Positions 8,194-17,022 of a DNA stretch of 64,000 bases are shown here, one piece after another. Each line of letters begins with the position of its first letter. The first letter of the stretch is position 1. Location of the stretch: the NCBI RefSeq assembly GCF_036429475.1, contig NZ_CP144125.1, forward strand, positions 2,046,001-2,110,000, written 5' to 3'. A model generated the notes under the pieces. The model was not told where the DNA came from, did no database searches, and saw only the letters and a program-made list of their open reading frames with translations. The position numbers and the translations under genes were made by a program. Origin of the DNA: Halalkalicoccus sp. CGA53 (lineage in GTDB: Archaea > Halobacteriota > Halobacteria > Halobacteriales > Halalkalicoccaceae).

Positions 8194-9024
8194 ATGCCAA
8201 CTACTACCCAGAACGTCCCCGTTCAGAGCTACACCATCGAGTCGATCCTCGAGGAGAGGACGGCCCCGATGTACCAGTTCCGGAACGCTTTCAGGGACTA
8301 CGACGCGACGGACAACGACGAAGAAGAGATCAAGTTCCCCACCCCGAGCGACGACTTCCTTCGGGACACGATGGCGGACATCGACGAACTCTCGCAGTAC
8401 CCCCAGATGGAACTGGAGTACGGCGAGGCGTCGGCGACGTGGGCGAAGTACGGCTTCGCCGTGACGATCTCCGACGAGGCGGTCCGCTTCTCGCGCATCG
8501 ACGCGGAGCTCGACGCGCAGGGGCAGATGATGGAGTCGAACGCCCGCAAGCTCGACGCGCAGGCGTACGAACTCCTCGCGGAGGAGAACAACGACATCGA
8601 GATCGGCGACGGCGAGACCGACTTCAACTACGAGGTCACCGTCGATGCGTGGGTCGAGATGATGGACCAGGAGTACAACCCGGACCGGATGCTCTGGGTC
8701 GTCGGTCCACAGGCGTTCGGCGAGCTCGCGAAGGACGACCGGTTCACGCACGCGACCGATCGTGGCGACGAGCTGATCCGGAACCGCGTTCTCGAGGACA
8801 TGTTCGGGACGCCGTACGTCCTCTCGAACACGGGCGACCTCACCGACGATGCGTTCCTCGTCGACACCGGAACCTACGGCTACGAAGTCGAGTGGGAACC
8901 GACGTCGGTCGAGGTCGTCGACAAGCGAGATATCGACGGGACGATGTACAAGATCAGCGGTATGTGGGGCTACGGCGTCACAGACCCGCAGGCTGCGATG
9001 TACGTCCCCGGCGGAGTCGCGTAG
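8194..9024 (+). CDS. Major capsid protein (HK97 fold)
   Basis: 276 residues, a size suited to an HK97-fold subunit without a long delta domain. The N-terminus (SYTIESILEERTAPMYQFRN) would form the N-arm. The middle carries WAKYGFAVTISDEAVRFSRI and a long helix, and the C-terminal part has PDRMLWVVGPQAFGELAKDD and TPYVLSNTGDL, typical of P- and A-domain segments. It follows the decoration gene and precedes connector genes, the standard order. Confidence 0.88.
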   Translation: MPTTTQNVPVQSYTIESILEERTAPMYQFRNAFRDYDATDNDEEEIKFPTPSDDFLRDTMADIDELSQYPQMELEYGEASATWAKYGFAVTISDEAVRFSRIDAELDAQGQMMESNARKLDAQAYELLAEENNDIEIGDGETDFNYEVTVDAWVEMMDQEYNPDRMLWVVGPQAFGELAKDDRFTHATDRGDELIRNRVLEDMFGTPYVLSNTGDLTDDAFLVDTGTYGYEVEWEPTSVEVVDKRDIDGTMYKISGMWGYGVTDPQAAMYVPGGVA

Positions 9025-9032
9025 TAATTATC

Positions 9033-9266
9033 ATGACCCGCCTTCGGTGTTCTCGTCCCTCGTGGGGCGCTGTTCGCGACCCGGAGAGCGGTGAGCATGT
9101 CTCGCTCGACGCCGATGTCGATCGCGAGGTCGCCGAACGACTCGCAGACCGGTACGACCCGGTCGAGATCGCTGAGAGCGACGGCGTATCCGGAACGTGC
9201 ACCGAGACGATGACGAGCGGAGAGGTCTGCGGCCGAGACAGGCCTTGCCAGTACCACGATGACTGA
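9033..9266 (+). CDS. Small Cys-containing viral protein (77 aa)
   Basis: The start at 9033 is the ATG just after the capsid stop; a long upstream reading of this frame is only a shadow of the capsid gene. The product ends with a dense Cys/His cluster (CTETMTSGEVCGRDRPCQYH), a plausible zinc site, preceded by a helix (DREVAERLADRYD). It overlaps the next gene by eight bases. Possibly a small head protein; function unknown. Confidence 0.6.
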   Translation: MTRLRCSRPSWGAVRDPESGEHVSLDADVDREVAERLADRYDPVEIAESDGVSGTCTETMTSGEVCGRDRPCQYHDD

Positions 9267-9636
9267 TCCAGCCGCAGAACCGGAGGACGTCGAGTCCGAG
9301 TATCCGTTCGCGACCGTCGAGGAACCGACCATCGGCAAAGCGCTCGAGCGGACGGCGCGAGACATCTACCGAGTGTACGATCCGGAGGACTTCGAGGACG
9401 ACACTCACCGGTCGGACTTCGAGGCGGCGCTGACGGCGCTCCGGCTCCTCCAGACGCACGAACGCCCCGAGGAGTCGGTCGACTCCGGCCGCTCGTCGAT
9501 CGACTACCTGAACAACCCGATCGCCGATCTCCGAGCACGGATCCGCCGACTCGATCCGGGCGACGAGTTCGGATCGTCGGTGATTCGGAACACCGACCGG
9601 CACGTCCGGTCGACGCGGACCTCGGAGGCGCGCTGA
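9259..9636 (+). CDS. Head-tail connector-like protein
   Basis: 125-residue acidic, mostly helical protein (TIGKALERTARDIYRVYDPE, SDFEAALTALRLLQTHE) in the slot occupied by the gp6-type portal adaptor in other tailed viruses. Sequence similarity is not obvious to me; assignment is from gene order, length and helical content. Confidence 0.5.
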   Translation: MTDPAAEPEDVESEYPFATVEEPTIGKALERTARDIYRVYDPEDFEDDTHRSDFEAALTALRLLQTHERPEESVDSGRSSIDYLNNPIADLRARIRRLDPGDEFGSSVIRNTDRHVRSTRTSEAR

Positions 9637-9641
9637 TCGCG

Positions 9642-10037
9642 ATGGGCGAGACGTTCGGATCCGGCGGCTGGGCGATCAAGACGACCGGGATAAACAAGGC
9701 GGTCAACCGCCTCAACGACGTCAGCGTCCAGTTCGATGGCTCGACGACGTACGTTGTCGGGCCACAGACGTCGTACGCGATTTATCACGAACTCGGAACG
9801 TCGAAGATGCAAGCGCGTCCGTTCATGCGACCGGCGGCCGAGCGCGTCTCGGGCGATATCGCCGGCTACGCGCAGCGCGTCTCCCGGACGCAGGGCATCC
9901 CGCTCAACAGCGAGGCGAACATCGTCCGATGTGTCGCCCTCGCCGTCGAAGACGAGGCGAAGCGGATCGCTAAGGCGAAAGGTGTCGAGGACACCGGGGC
10001 GACGATCGCCTCGATTGAAGCTCGGCGGGTGAGCTAA
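9642..10037 (+). CDS. HK97 gp10-like tail completion protein
   Basis: 131 residues. The segment YAIYHELGTSKMQARPFMRP near residue 46 matches the hallmark of the HK97-gp10 family, in which a Tyr/His-Glu-x-Gly-T motif is followed by ARPF(M/L)RPA. These proteins sit at the neck and help attach tail to head. It lies five bases after the connector-like gene. Confidence 0.82.
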   Translation: MGETFGSGGWAIKTTGINKAVNRLNDVSVQFDGSTTYVVGPQTSYAIYHELGTSKMQARPFMRPAAERVSGDIAGYAQRVSRTQGIPLNSEANIVRCVALAVEDEAKRIAKAKGVEDTGATIASIEARRVS

Positions 10038-10041
10038 CGGG

Positions 10042-10392
10042 ATGCTCGCCGCACAGAAGCGGATGATCCAGCGCCTCGGCAAGCCGGTCACGGTCCGGAA
10101 CGCGACCGGCGGCGGTGGTCGAACCCTGCCGGAGTATGAGGCCGACGGCGAGATCGCGATGATCAAGGAGCGTCGCGGGATGCCGCGCACGCTCACCGAC
10201 TCGGACGGCTCGGAGACCGAGGTTTCGATCGAACTCCGGTGCGTGCCGGACGGCGCGGATCCGGAGCTCTCCCCAGCAGGCGAGGGCTCACAGCCCACAC
10301 TCCTCGATCACCCCGAAGGTACGACTTACCGACTGCTCGATACGCACGTCGAGGACGGCGGTGTGGTCGTCCTGAGCGTCGTGGAGGACTAA
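10042..10392 (+). CDS. Head closure (stopper)-like protein
   Basis: 116-residue beta-rich protein following the gp10-like gene. It begins with a helix (AAQKRMIQRLGKPVTVRN), then alternating strands with a Gly-rich turn, and ends with strands (TYRLLDTHVEDGGVVVLSVV). This matches the general plan of small beta-barrel stopper/adaptor proteins (SPP1 gp16 type). Gene order is the main evidence. Confidence 0.55.
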   Translation: MLAAQKRMIQRLGKPVTVRNATGGGGRTLPEYEADGEIAMIKERRGMPRTLTDSDGSETEVSIELRCVPDGADPELSPAGEGSQPTLLDHPEGTTYRLLDTHVEDGGVVVLSVVED

Positions 10393-10404
10393 CCTCACGT
10401 AAAC

Positions 10405-10899
10405 ATGGTCCGAGACGTCAAACAGGACCTGATCGACTTCTTGCATGCAGAGTTCCCGTTTTCGGAGGTGTCGGTCACCTTCACCGAGGAGGACATCGAC
10501 TTTCCGGACTACGACGGCGGCTTATCGTACCCGTCGATCCGCCCGGCGACGAAGGACACGACGGTCCCCGGGAGCGGCGTGACCGGCTTTACCGGGATCG
10601 ACCCCGGCGGGGCCGGCCCGACGCAGAATCCCGTGACGACAGTCCAGGTGGACTGCTGGGGCGGGACGACCCAGACCGGTCGGATCCAAGAGGCGGACGT
10701 CCATCCCGGAACGGTCGCGACCGAGCTGGCCGAACTCGTCCGGGAGACCTGTCGGAACAACGCGACCGACGTCGAGGGCTACCAGTTCGTCGGAACGACT
10801 GAGGCGTCAGAAGCCCACGACTCCGACCGCTCGCCGACGGTCTATCGCGAGTTCGTGATCGTTGCGATGGGCTACCACGAACGCCCAGCGGCCGACTGA
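10405..10899 (+). CDS. Tail terminator-like protein
   Basis: 164 residues directly before the tail tube gene region. The N-terminal helix (VRDVKQDLIDFLHAEFPFSE), central strands (TTVQVDCWGGT) and C-terminal strand (YREFVIVAMGYHER) fit the tail terminator fold, which caps the growing tail tube and joins it to the neck. No sequence signature is decisive. Confidence 0.55.
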   Translation: MVRDVKQDLIDFLHAEFPFSEVSVTFTEEDIDFPDYDGGLSYPSIRPATKDTTVPGSGVTGFTGIDPGGAGPTQNPVTTVQVDCWGGTTQTGRIQEADVHPGTVATELAELVRETCRNNATDVEGYQFVGTTEASEAHDSDRSPTVYREFVIVAMGYHERPAAD

Positions 10900-10905
10900 C
10901 CTGTC

Positions 10906-11109
10906 ATGACCTGGATAACAGTACCCGACGGCCTCCGGGCGTTCAAATATGCCGACTACGGCATGACTCGGACGGCGGAGGTCACGTCGAACGGCAAGGC
11001 GAACGTCCCCGAGGACGTCGCGGAACAGCTCGAGAACCACCCGTCCGGCGAGTTCGCCCGCGTCGATGCGGACGACGATACGGACACTGACGACACCGAC
11101 AATACATGA
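10906..11109 (+). CDS. Small acidic protein before tail tube gene (67 aa)
   Basis: 67 residues with a strongly acidic Asp/Thr tail. The N-terminal part (WITVPDGLRAFKYADYGMTR) is beta-like. It overlaps the tail tube gene by four bases, indicating coupled translation. Similar short proteins precede tail tube genes in other haloarchaeal tailed viruses; role unknown. Confidence 0.55.
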   Translation: MTWITVPDGLRAFKYADYGMTRTAEVTSNGKANVPEDVAEQLENHPSGEFARVDADDDTDTDDTDNT

Positions 11110-12398
11110 GTGTACCAGAACACGAGTTCGCCGAGAGCGGACTCCTACCGGGGCGCTATCAGTGGGTCGAAGAGCCGACCCCGATGGGCGTCCCCGAAAA
11201 CCCCGAGTGGAACCGATTCAGTGACAACATGCGGCAGTGGGAGGCGACCGGCGGTGCGAACCTCGAGCGGATCGAGGGCCTCGGCACCGCCGACGCGACC
11301 GGCCACGGCCGCGGCACCGAAGAGCCGGAGGCGACGATCGCGTACGACATGCAGCGCTTCCCGGTCGACGGGACCGGCGCCCCCGTCGGCGCGGAGGCGT
11401 ACGCCGCTGAGCGCGACGAGTACAACCGGCTGTTCGCGACGCTGATGTGCGTGGGGCGAACCGAAGACAGAGGCGGGAACTTCGACGCCGGTATCCGGCA
11501 GTACACGGTCATGCGCGGCGTCGCGTTCGACACGGTGGAGGCGACGCTCGACCCGACCGAGAACGACCCGATCCTGATCGAGCTGGAGGCGGTGCCTCGA
11601 AAGGTCCGCTCCTACATCATCCACCAGCCGGACGGCCCGATCAGCGTGGTCGCCGAATCGTCCGAGCCGGCCGAAGACGACGGCCTCGAGATCACTGTCG
11701 AGGACGAGGACGCCGAGACCGTCGAGACGGTCGAACTCGGAACGGCGACGACAGACACGTTCGAGGACATAGACTCGGTCTGGCTCTCGGACGAGCCGGT
11801 CGGCGATATCACGATCGAGGCCGACGGCGACGGCACGATCGTCATGGAGGGGACGTCCACCGAGACGGAAGACGTCGTAGCGGGCGGACTGACCTACTCC
11901 GACGACGACCAGCCGGTCGACGGCGACCGGGGCGTCCCGTCTCTCGGCGACGGTGCGAACGCCGACCCGATCAACGAGACGTTCGAGTTCTTCGTCGGCG
12001 ACCGCCTCGAGCGCGCACCGGGCACGCCGTACCGCCCCCGGATCAACTCGGCGTCCTGGACGATCGAGAACTCGCTCGAAGACGAGTCACTCCACCAGAC
12101 GCGCGCCCCGACGAACGACGCGGGTTCGCGCAACATCCAGCTCGAGGCCGACATCGCCGGGCGTCGTGCGAGCCACGACTCGATGATGGACTCGCTCCAG
12201 AAGACGTCGTTCCCCGTCTATCACGAGCTGAGCGGGGGCGTCGTCGAGTTCCCCGCCGTCGTGATCCTCGAAAGCGACGGCCGCTCGTACGAGGCTGACG
12301 ATCAGGCTGTCGCAGCGCTCAGTGAGACGCTCGAAGCGACCGACGGCGAAGGTATCGAGTTCCACAGCGGCGAGACGATCGAGGATGTGACCGCCTGA
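11106..12398 (+). CDS. Major tail (tube) protein
   Basis: 430 residues. Position between terminator and tail assembly chaperones identifies it as the tail tube subunit. The N- and C-terminal parts (YIIHQPDGPISVV; NSASWTIENSLEDES, IQLEADIAGRR) would make the tube barrel, while residues 195-275 are an acidic, strand-rich, Thr/Val-heavy insert (VETVELGTATTDTFEDIDS) that resembles an Ig-like domain exposed on the tail surface. No sheath gene adjoins, which argues for a non-contractile tail. Confidence 0.72.
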   Translation: MSVPEHEFAESGLLPGRYQWVEEPTPMGVPENPEWNRFSDNMRQWEATGGANLERIEGLGTADATGHGRGTEEPEATIAYDMQRFPVDGTGAPVGAEAYAAERDEYNRLFATLMCVGRTEDRGGNFDAGIRQYTVMRGVAFDTVEATLDPTENDPILIELEAVPRKVRSYIIHQPDGPISVVAESSEPAEDDGLEITVEDEDAETVETVELGTATTDTFEDIDSVWLSDEPVGDITIEADGDGTIVMEGTSTETEDVVAGGLTYSDDDQPVDGDRGVPSLGDGANADPINETFEFFVGDRLERAPGTPYRPRINSASWTIENSLEDESLHQTRAPTNDAGSRNIQLEADIAGRRASHDSMMDSLQKTSFPVYHELSGGVVEFPAVVILESDGRSYEADDQAVAALSETLEATDGEGIEFHSGETIEDVTA

Positions 12399-12913
12399 TG
12401 GCTGACACCGAGAAGAAGAAGACGACAAACGTGAACGACGGATCGGATCTCGAGATCGCCCACGCCGAGGATTACGGCATCCAGCGCGACTCCGAAGGCG
12501 AGATCCTCCCGACGATCCAGGCCGTCCCCGGTCTCGACGGGAAGGCTGTGAAGGTCAAGCCGCCGGAACCGGGCGAGTACCAGGAGTACAAGGACGTCTT
12601 CGACGAGGACGAGGGAGACGACGACCGCGTCGACGAGTTCCTCCGGACGTTCATCGTCGACGGGATCGGTTCGGGTGGCCTCGACGAAGTCCCGCCGCTG
12701 ATGGTCCCCGGGCTGATCAAGGCGGTCGAGAACGCTGCCGGCGGGGAGGTTTTTCGAGCCGTCGAGCAGATCGAAACGCAGGAGAACATGGCGGCGGTGC
12801 GGGCGATGGGCGACATGGACCCCGAGACGCTCAGTCGGTTCGCGGAGATGGGTCGCGAGCTGAACGGGAACGGACAGGGGCAGACGGAGCTTCACGACAC
12901 AGTCGGTACGTGA
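12398..12913 (+). CDS. Tail assembly chaperone, first frame
   Basis: 171-residue acidic protein starting on the last base of the tail tube stop. Its place between tail tube and tape measure, and the overlapping second gene, match the gpG/gpT-type chaperones that coat the tape measure during tail assembly. The segment VKPPEPGEYQEYKDVFDEDE is followed by helices (GLIKAVENAAGGEVFRAVEQ). Confidence 0.68.
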   Translation: MADTEKKKTTNVNDGSDLEIAHAEDYGIQRDSEGEILPTIQAVPGLDGKAVKVKPPEPGEYQEYKDVFDEDEGDDDRVDEFLRTFIVDGIGSGGLDEVPPLMVPGLIKAVENAAGGEVFRAVEQIETQENMAAVRAMGDMDPETLSRFAEMGRELNGNGQGQTELHDTVGT

Positions 12914-13179
12914 ACCAGGCGCTCGTCGAGTTCACGCTTCAGACGAAGGGGTCATACACGTTCTGGGAACTGCCCCGGATCCACCTCTCCGAACAGCGCC
13001 GCTTCTTAGAAGGCCTCGTGCAGCACAATCGCATCCAGGAGGAGAACATGGAGAGACAGCACTACGAACGGGACGGCGCGTCGCCAGCGGTCGCTGAGAA
13101 GAAGCGGCGGATGAAGGCAGGCCAGAACGCCGGCCGGCAGTCGATGTTCGACGAGATCAACCAGGAGGCCGCGGCGTGA
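12910..13179 (+). CDS. Tail assembly chaperone, second frame
   Basis: 89 residues from GTG 12910, overlapping the first chaperone as GTGA and lying in its -1 frame. The -1 frame is open at least 240 bases further upstream, so a -1 frameshift product could also form, but I see no canonical slippery heptamer before the stop. The product (FTLQTKGSYTFWELPRIHLS, then a helical basic tail) fits the gpT-type partner. Confidence 0.62.
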   Translation: MNQALVEFTLQTKGSYTFWELPRIHLSEQRRFLEGLVQHNRIQEENMERQHYERDGASPAVAEKKRRMKAGQNAGRQSMFDEINQEAAA

Positions 13180-13502
13180 ACCCCGACGACCTCGCGCTGC
13201 GGAACGTCCGCTCACGGGCGGCACACGAGGACGTGGACGAAGGCGAGGCCGCACAGGCCGAACTCCGCCGCCTCCTCCGGATCATCGACAACGAGCGCGA
13301 GCTGCGGCGCGAGAACGCTACCGCGCTCCGAAAGGTCGGTGATGAAGAAGAGCAGATCGAACTCCAGAACGCGACGGCCGAGTCACTCGACGCGATCATC
13401 GAGAGTTTCGACGTCTACGGCGACGATCCGAAGCCAGGAGTGGACGTGGACGACGATTCGGACGCCGAAGAATCGGGACTGCTGGGTCGGTTGCGCGGCT
13501 GA
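13176..13502 (+). CDS. Coiled-coil protein before tape measure (108 aa)
   Basis: Starts at GTG 13176, four-base overlap with the previous gene. The central part is one long charged helix (AQAELRRLLRIIDNERELRR and on), probably a coiled coil, with an acidic C-terminal tail. Its location suggests it acts with the two chaperones in tail assembly; no family recognised. Confidence 0.6.
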   Translation: MNPDDLALRNVRSRAAHEDVDEGEAAQAELRRLLRIIDNERELRRENATALRKVGDEEEQIELQNATAESLDAIIESFDVYGDDPKPGVDVDDDSDAEESGLLGRLRG

Positions 13503-13738
13503 ACTACACTACTCACCGACGCCGGTGAGCTTCATCGTCCCCTACCGGCCATCTTTAGCCAGCGCCCGTAGCGCTCTTTCGTCCGTCGACCCCTTCTGAC
13601 GGGCCGTATCGGACGCACTGATACGGCGCGACGGTGCAGGCGTCGAGGGCGATCAGGACCGGTCTACGGTCCTCGTCGTGATATAAATTCCCACGGATAG
13701 GATCGCGCGCGGATTTTTCACAAACTCGAGAAACATCA
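13503..13738 (+). promoter_or_regulatory. Intergenic region with hairpins and TATA element before tape measure
   Basis: Three inverted repeats are visible: AGCGC/GCGCT at 13561-13575, CCGTATC/GATACGG at 13604-13610 and 13620-13626, and AGGACCG/CGGTCCT at 13655-13661 and 13667-13673. An ATATAAATT element follows at 13681-13689, placing a start of transcription near 13708-13712 and an approximately 28-base leader before ATG 13739. This is the only large gap in the morphogenesis block and probably combines a terminator or attenuator with a new promoter. Confidence 0.55.
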
Positions 13739-16700
13739 ATGGCACTCACAGGGACCGGCGGGAGCGACATCGACGTCAACATCGGTGGCGACTCCTCGGG
13801 ACTTCAGTCCGCGATAGCCGCCGGCATCTCCGAGCTCAACAGTTTCAAGGGTGCCGTCGCGGCCGCCGGGGTCGCGGTCGCCGCGTTCGGCGGGAAAGCG
13901 CTCAAGGAGTCGATCGGCGCGGCGGCGTCGTTCGAGGCGCAGATGACGGAGTCGCTCGCTGTGATGGGCGACGTCTCGGATACGATGCGCAACGACATGG
14001 AGGACGCCGCCCGCTCCGTTGCGCGCGAGACGACGTTCTCCGCCGAGCAGGCCGGCGAGGCGTACTATTTCCTCGCCAGTGCGGGCTTCGACGCCGCGGA
14101 GTCGATCGAAGCGCTGCCCGAAGTCGCCAACTTCGCCGCTGCGGGCGCGATCGAGATGGGCGACGCCTCGGACTACGCGACCGACATCATGCAGGCGTTC
14201 GGCTACGAGGCCGAGGAACTCGATAAGGTCACGGACACGCTCACCGCCACGTTCACGAACCACAACCAGACCGCCGAGGGGATGGGCGAGGCGATGAGCT
14301 ACGTCGCGCCGGTCGCCTCCGAGATGGGGATGGAGATCGAGCAGGCGAGCGCCGCGATCGGCATGATGGGTGACGCCGGGATCAAGGGATCCCGTGCCGG
14401 GACATCACTCCGGCAGGCGCTGGCCTCGCTCGCCTCGCCGAGTGCGAAACAGGCCGAGCTGATGGAGGAGCTCGGCGTCAACGCGACCGACTCGAACGGC
14501 GACCTGCGGGACATGGGTGATATCCTGCGCGATCTCGAGGCCGCGGGGGTCACCTCCGGCCAGATGATGGAGTTGTTCGGGACGCGAGCCGGGCCGGCGA
14601 TGCAGGTCCTCCTTTCGGAGGGTGGCGACGCTCTCGACGAGTACACGAATCAGATCGCCGAGTCCGGCGGCATCACCGAGCAGGTCGCCCAGGACCAGAT
14701 GCAGAGTTTTCAGGCCCAGTTCAACATCCTCCTGTCGAACATTCGAGACGTCGCGATCGGGATCGGACAGGTGTTCCTTCCCGTTCTGACGGCGCTCACG
14801 CAGCGGCTCACGGGCGTCGTTCGGTGGTTCGCCGAACTCAACGACCGGTTCGACGGGCTTCCCGGCGCGATCGCGCTGGTCTCGACGGTGATCGGCGGGC
14901 TGACGGCCGCGGCGTACGTCCTCGGGACGACGTTCGCCTCCACGCTCGTCCCCGCGGCGGGCGCGGTCGCGGCGGGTATCGCGGCGATCGGCGCACCGAT
15001 CCTCGCTGTTGGGGCGATTCTGACGGCCGCGGCGGCCGCCTGGCGCACGGACTTCGCGGGGATCAGGACACAGGTCGAGCGCGTCACGGCCGCGTTCACA
15101 GACACGTTCGCCCCCTTGGTCCAATTGGCCCTGTCAACCGTCCAGTGGATCATCGGTGACCTCGCGGAGATGTGGCGCTCTCACACGGCCGCGGTCGAGG
15201 GGACGGTCGGGCGTGTCGTTTCGCTGGTTGGCGATCAGCTCGTCGGCCGGATCACAGCCGCCGGACAGGCGATCCATGAACGGATCTACTCGCTTGATGC
15301 GATCTGGGGACAGCACCGCGACACGGTCGACCAAACGATCGGCGCGGTCATCGGCTTCATCACGTCCCTCGCGGAACAGTTCTTCTCATATCTCCGACCG
15401 GTCGCGACGTTCCTCGTCGAGACGTTTCAGGCGGCCTGGGAGTCGGCGGTCGGGAGTATCATCTCGATCGGCGAGACGCTCGTCGAGCTCGTCATCGGAC
15501 TCGGTCAGCGGTTCGGCGTGTTCGACGAACAGACCCGGACCACGTCACAAGTCCTCGGCCAGCTGCTCGACCCGTTCAAGAAGGTGGAGCTGGCGGTCTC
15601 CGGCCTCCAGGAGGTCACCGGACACCTCACGACTCGCTGGGACGAGGACTTCTACGGCATCCGGACCACGACTGAGACCGCCACCGGCCGGATCAGAGAG
15701 ATCCTCGGCGGGATCGATCAGTCGCTCGTTACTGAGGGGCTCACGTCGATCCGGCAGACGTTCGACGGCGAACTCTCGGGGACGAGAGACGTCTCGATAC
15801 TCCGGATGGACGAGATCGCCGCCGGAGTGAGCGAGCGCCTCGAGGGGCTGGTCTCGGTCGGTCAGATGCTCTGGGACATGCACGCCGAGCAGACGGCGTC
15901 GACGCTCCAGAACCTCGCGGCGACGGTGATCCAACTCGTCACACACTTCACGGCGGTTTTCATCGACATCCTCTCACCGTTTCTCTCACGCGCGGGCCAG
16001 TTCTGGGACGAGCACGGCGACCAGATCATCTTCATCGTCGGCGCGTTCACGTCGATCGTCATCTCCCTCGTCCGGACACTCGTCGACACACTCCTCGCGG
16101 TCATCGGGCCAGCACTCGACCAGATGTCCCAGACCTGGGACGATCACGGCCATCTCGTCGTCACGGCGGTCGAGCTGATGGCCGACGTCGTGTTCGGGAC
16201 GCTCGGGTGGCTGATCGACTCGCTCGAGTCACTCATCAAGGCCGGAACGGCGGCGATGGAGGGAGACTGGTCGGCCGCGTGGTCCCACATCTCCGACATA
16301 TTCGTCAGCACGGCCGAGGGGATCTACTCGTTCGCGACGTCGTGGGGCGGACGGCTCCTCTCGTGGCTCAGCGGCCTCATCGGCGACGTGATCGATCACT
16401 TCGTCGGGATGGCTCGCGACCTCGTGGGCAATTCGGTCGTGCCCAACATGTTCGATTCGATACTGTCGGTCGCCGATCGGTTCGGGAGCGACCTAATTTG
16501 GTGGCTCGCTCGCCTCGCGGCCGATTTCGTCCGCGACCTCTTCCGGATGGGTCTCGACGCGACCCGAGAAGTCCGGAACATGGCGAGCGATATGCTCTCG
16601 GCGGTCGACATCACCGGCCGGTTCCGATCGGCCGGCTCCGCACTCATCTCGGCGTTCGCTCGCGGGATTCGAAACGCCGCGAGTGAGGCAACGAGCGCCG

Positions 16701-17020
16701 TCTCGGGCGTCGTCGACTCGGTGTCGAGCTATCTCCCTGGCTCCGACGCCGAGACAGGCCCGCTCGCGGATCTGACCAAACAGGGCGAAGCGCTCCCCGA
16801 GACGTTCGCCTCCGGGATCAAGGACGAAGCGGGTCTCGTCGCGGACATGGGCGCACTGGTCGGCGCGCTCGCGTCGCCACAGCCAGCTGGCGGCACCGGG
16901 CGGACGGATAGGTCCGTGACGGTCAACATCGAGAAGATCGAGGCCAGCGGGCGGCGTGAGGGTCGAGAAGCGGGCCGTGAACTCACGAAGGCGCTCGAGG
17001 CGTACAACGTGGGGCGCTAA
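13739..17020 (+). CDS. Tail tape measure protein (TP901 family)
   Basis: 1093 residues, the longest gene here. Residues 60-320 form the conserved core of TP901-type tape measures: ETTFSAEQAGEAYYFLASAG, then GIKGSRAGTSLRQALASLAS and MELFGTRAGPAMQVL. Several hydrophobic stretches follow (residues 375-440 and 720-830), with helical repeats to the end. It sets tail length and may help DNA cross the envelope. The two chaperone-like genes precede it. Confidence 0.93.
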   Translation: MALTGTGGSDIDVNIGGDSSGLQSAIAAGISELNSFKGAVAAAGVAVAAFGGKALKESIGAAASFEAQMTESLAVMGDVSDTMRNDMEDAARSVARETTFSAEQAGEAYYFLASAGFDAAESIEALPEVANFAAAGAIEMGDASDYATDIMQAFGYEAEELDKVTDTLTATFTNHNQTAEGMGEAMSYVAPVASEMGMEIEQASAAIGMMGDAGIKGSRAGTSLRQALASLASPSAKQAELMEELGVNATDSNGDLRDMGDILRDLEAAGVTSGQMMELFGTRAGPAMQVLLSEGGDALDEYTNQIAESGGITEQVAQDQMQSFQAQFNILLSNIRDVAIGIGQVFLPVLTALTQRLTGVVRWFAELNDRFDGLPGAIALVSTVIGGLTAAAYVLGTTFASTLVPAAGAVAAGIAAIGAPILAVGAILTAAAAAWRTDFAGIRTQVERVTAAFTDTFAPLVQLALSTVQWIIGDLAEMWRSHTAAVEGTVGRVVSLVGDQLVGRITAAGQAIHERIYSLDAIWGQHRDTVDQTIGAVIGFITSLAEQFFSYLRPVATFLVETFQAAWESAVGSIISIGETLVELVIGLGQRFGVFDEQTRTTSQVLGQLLDPFKKVELAVSGLQEVTGHLTTRWDEDFYGIRTTTETATGRIREILGGIDQSLVTEGLTSIRQTFDGELSGTRDVSILRMDEIAAGVSERLEGLVSVGQMLWDMHAEQTASTLQNLAATVIQLVTHFTAVFIDILSPFLSRAGQFWDEHGDQIIFIVGAFTSIVISLVRTLVDTLLAVIGPALDQMSQTWDDHGHLVVTAVELMADVVFGTLGWLIDSLESLIKAGTAAMEGDWSAAWSHISDIFVSTAEGIYSFATSWGGRLLSWLSGLIGDVIDHFVGMARDLVGNSVVPNMFDSILSVADRFGSDLIWWLARLAADFVRDLFRMGLDATREVRNMASDMLSAVDITGRFRSAGSALISAFARGIRNAASEATSAVSGVVDSVSSYLPGSDAETGPLADLTKQGEALPETFASGIKDEAGLVADMGALVGALASPQPAGGTGRTDRSVTVNIEKIEASGRREGREAGRELTKALEAYNVGR

Positions 17021-17022
17021 GC

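Noticed and set aside
12721-12913. Slippery heptamer for -1 frameshift (GGTTTTT region at about 12749)
   Set aside because: Reading-frame position does not allow re-pairing of the P-site codon, so it is not a canonical site.
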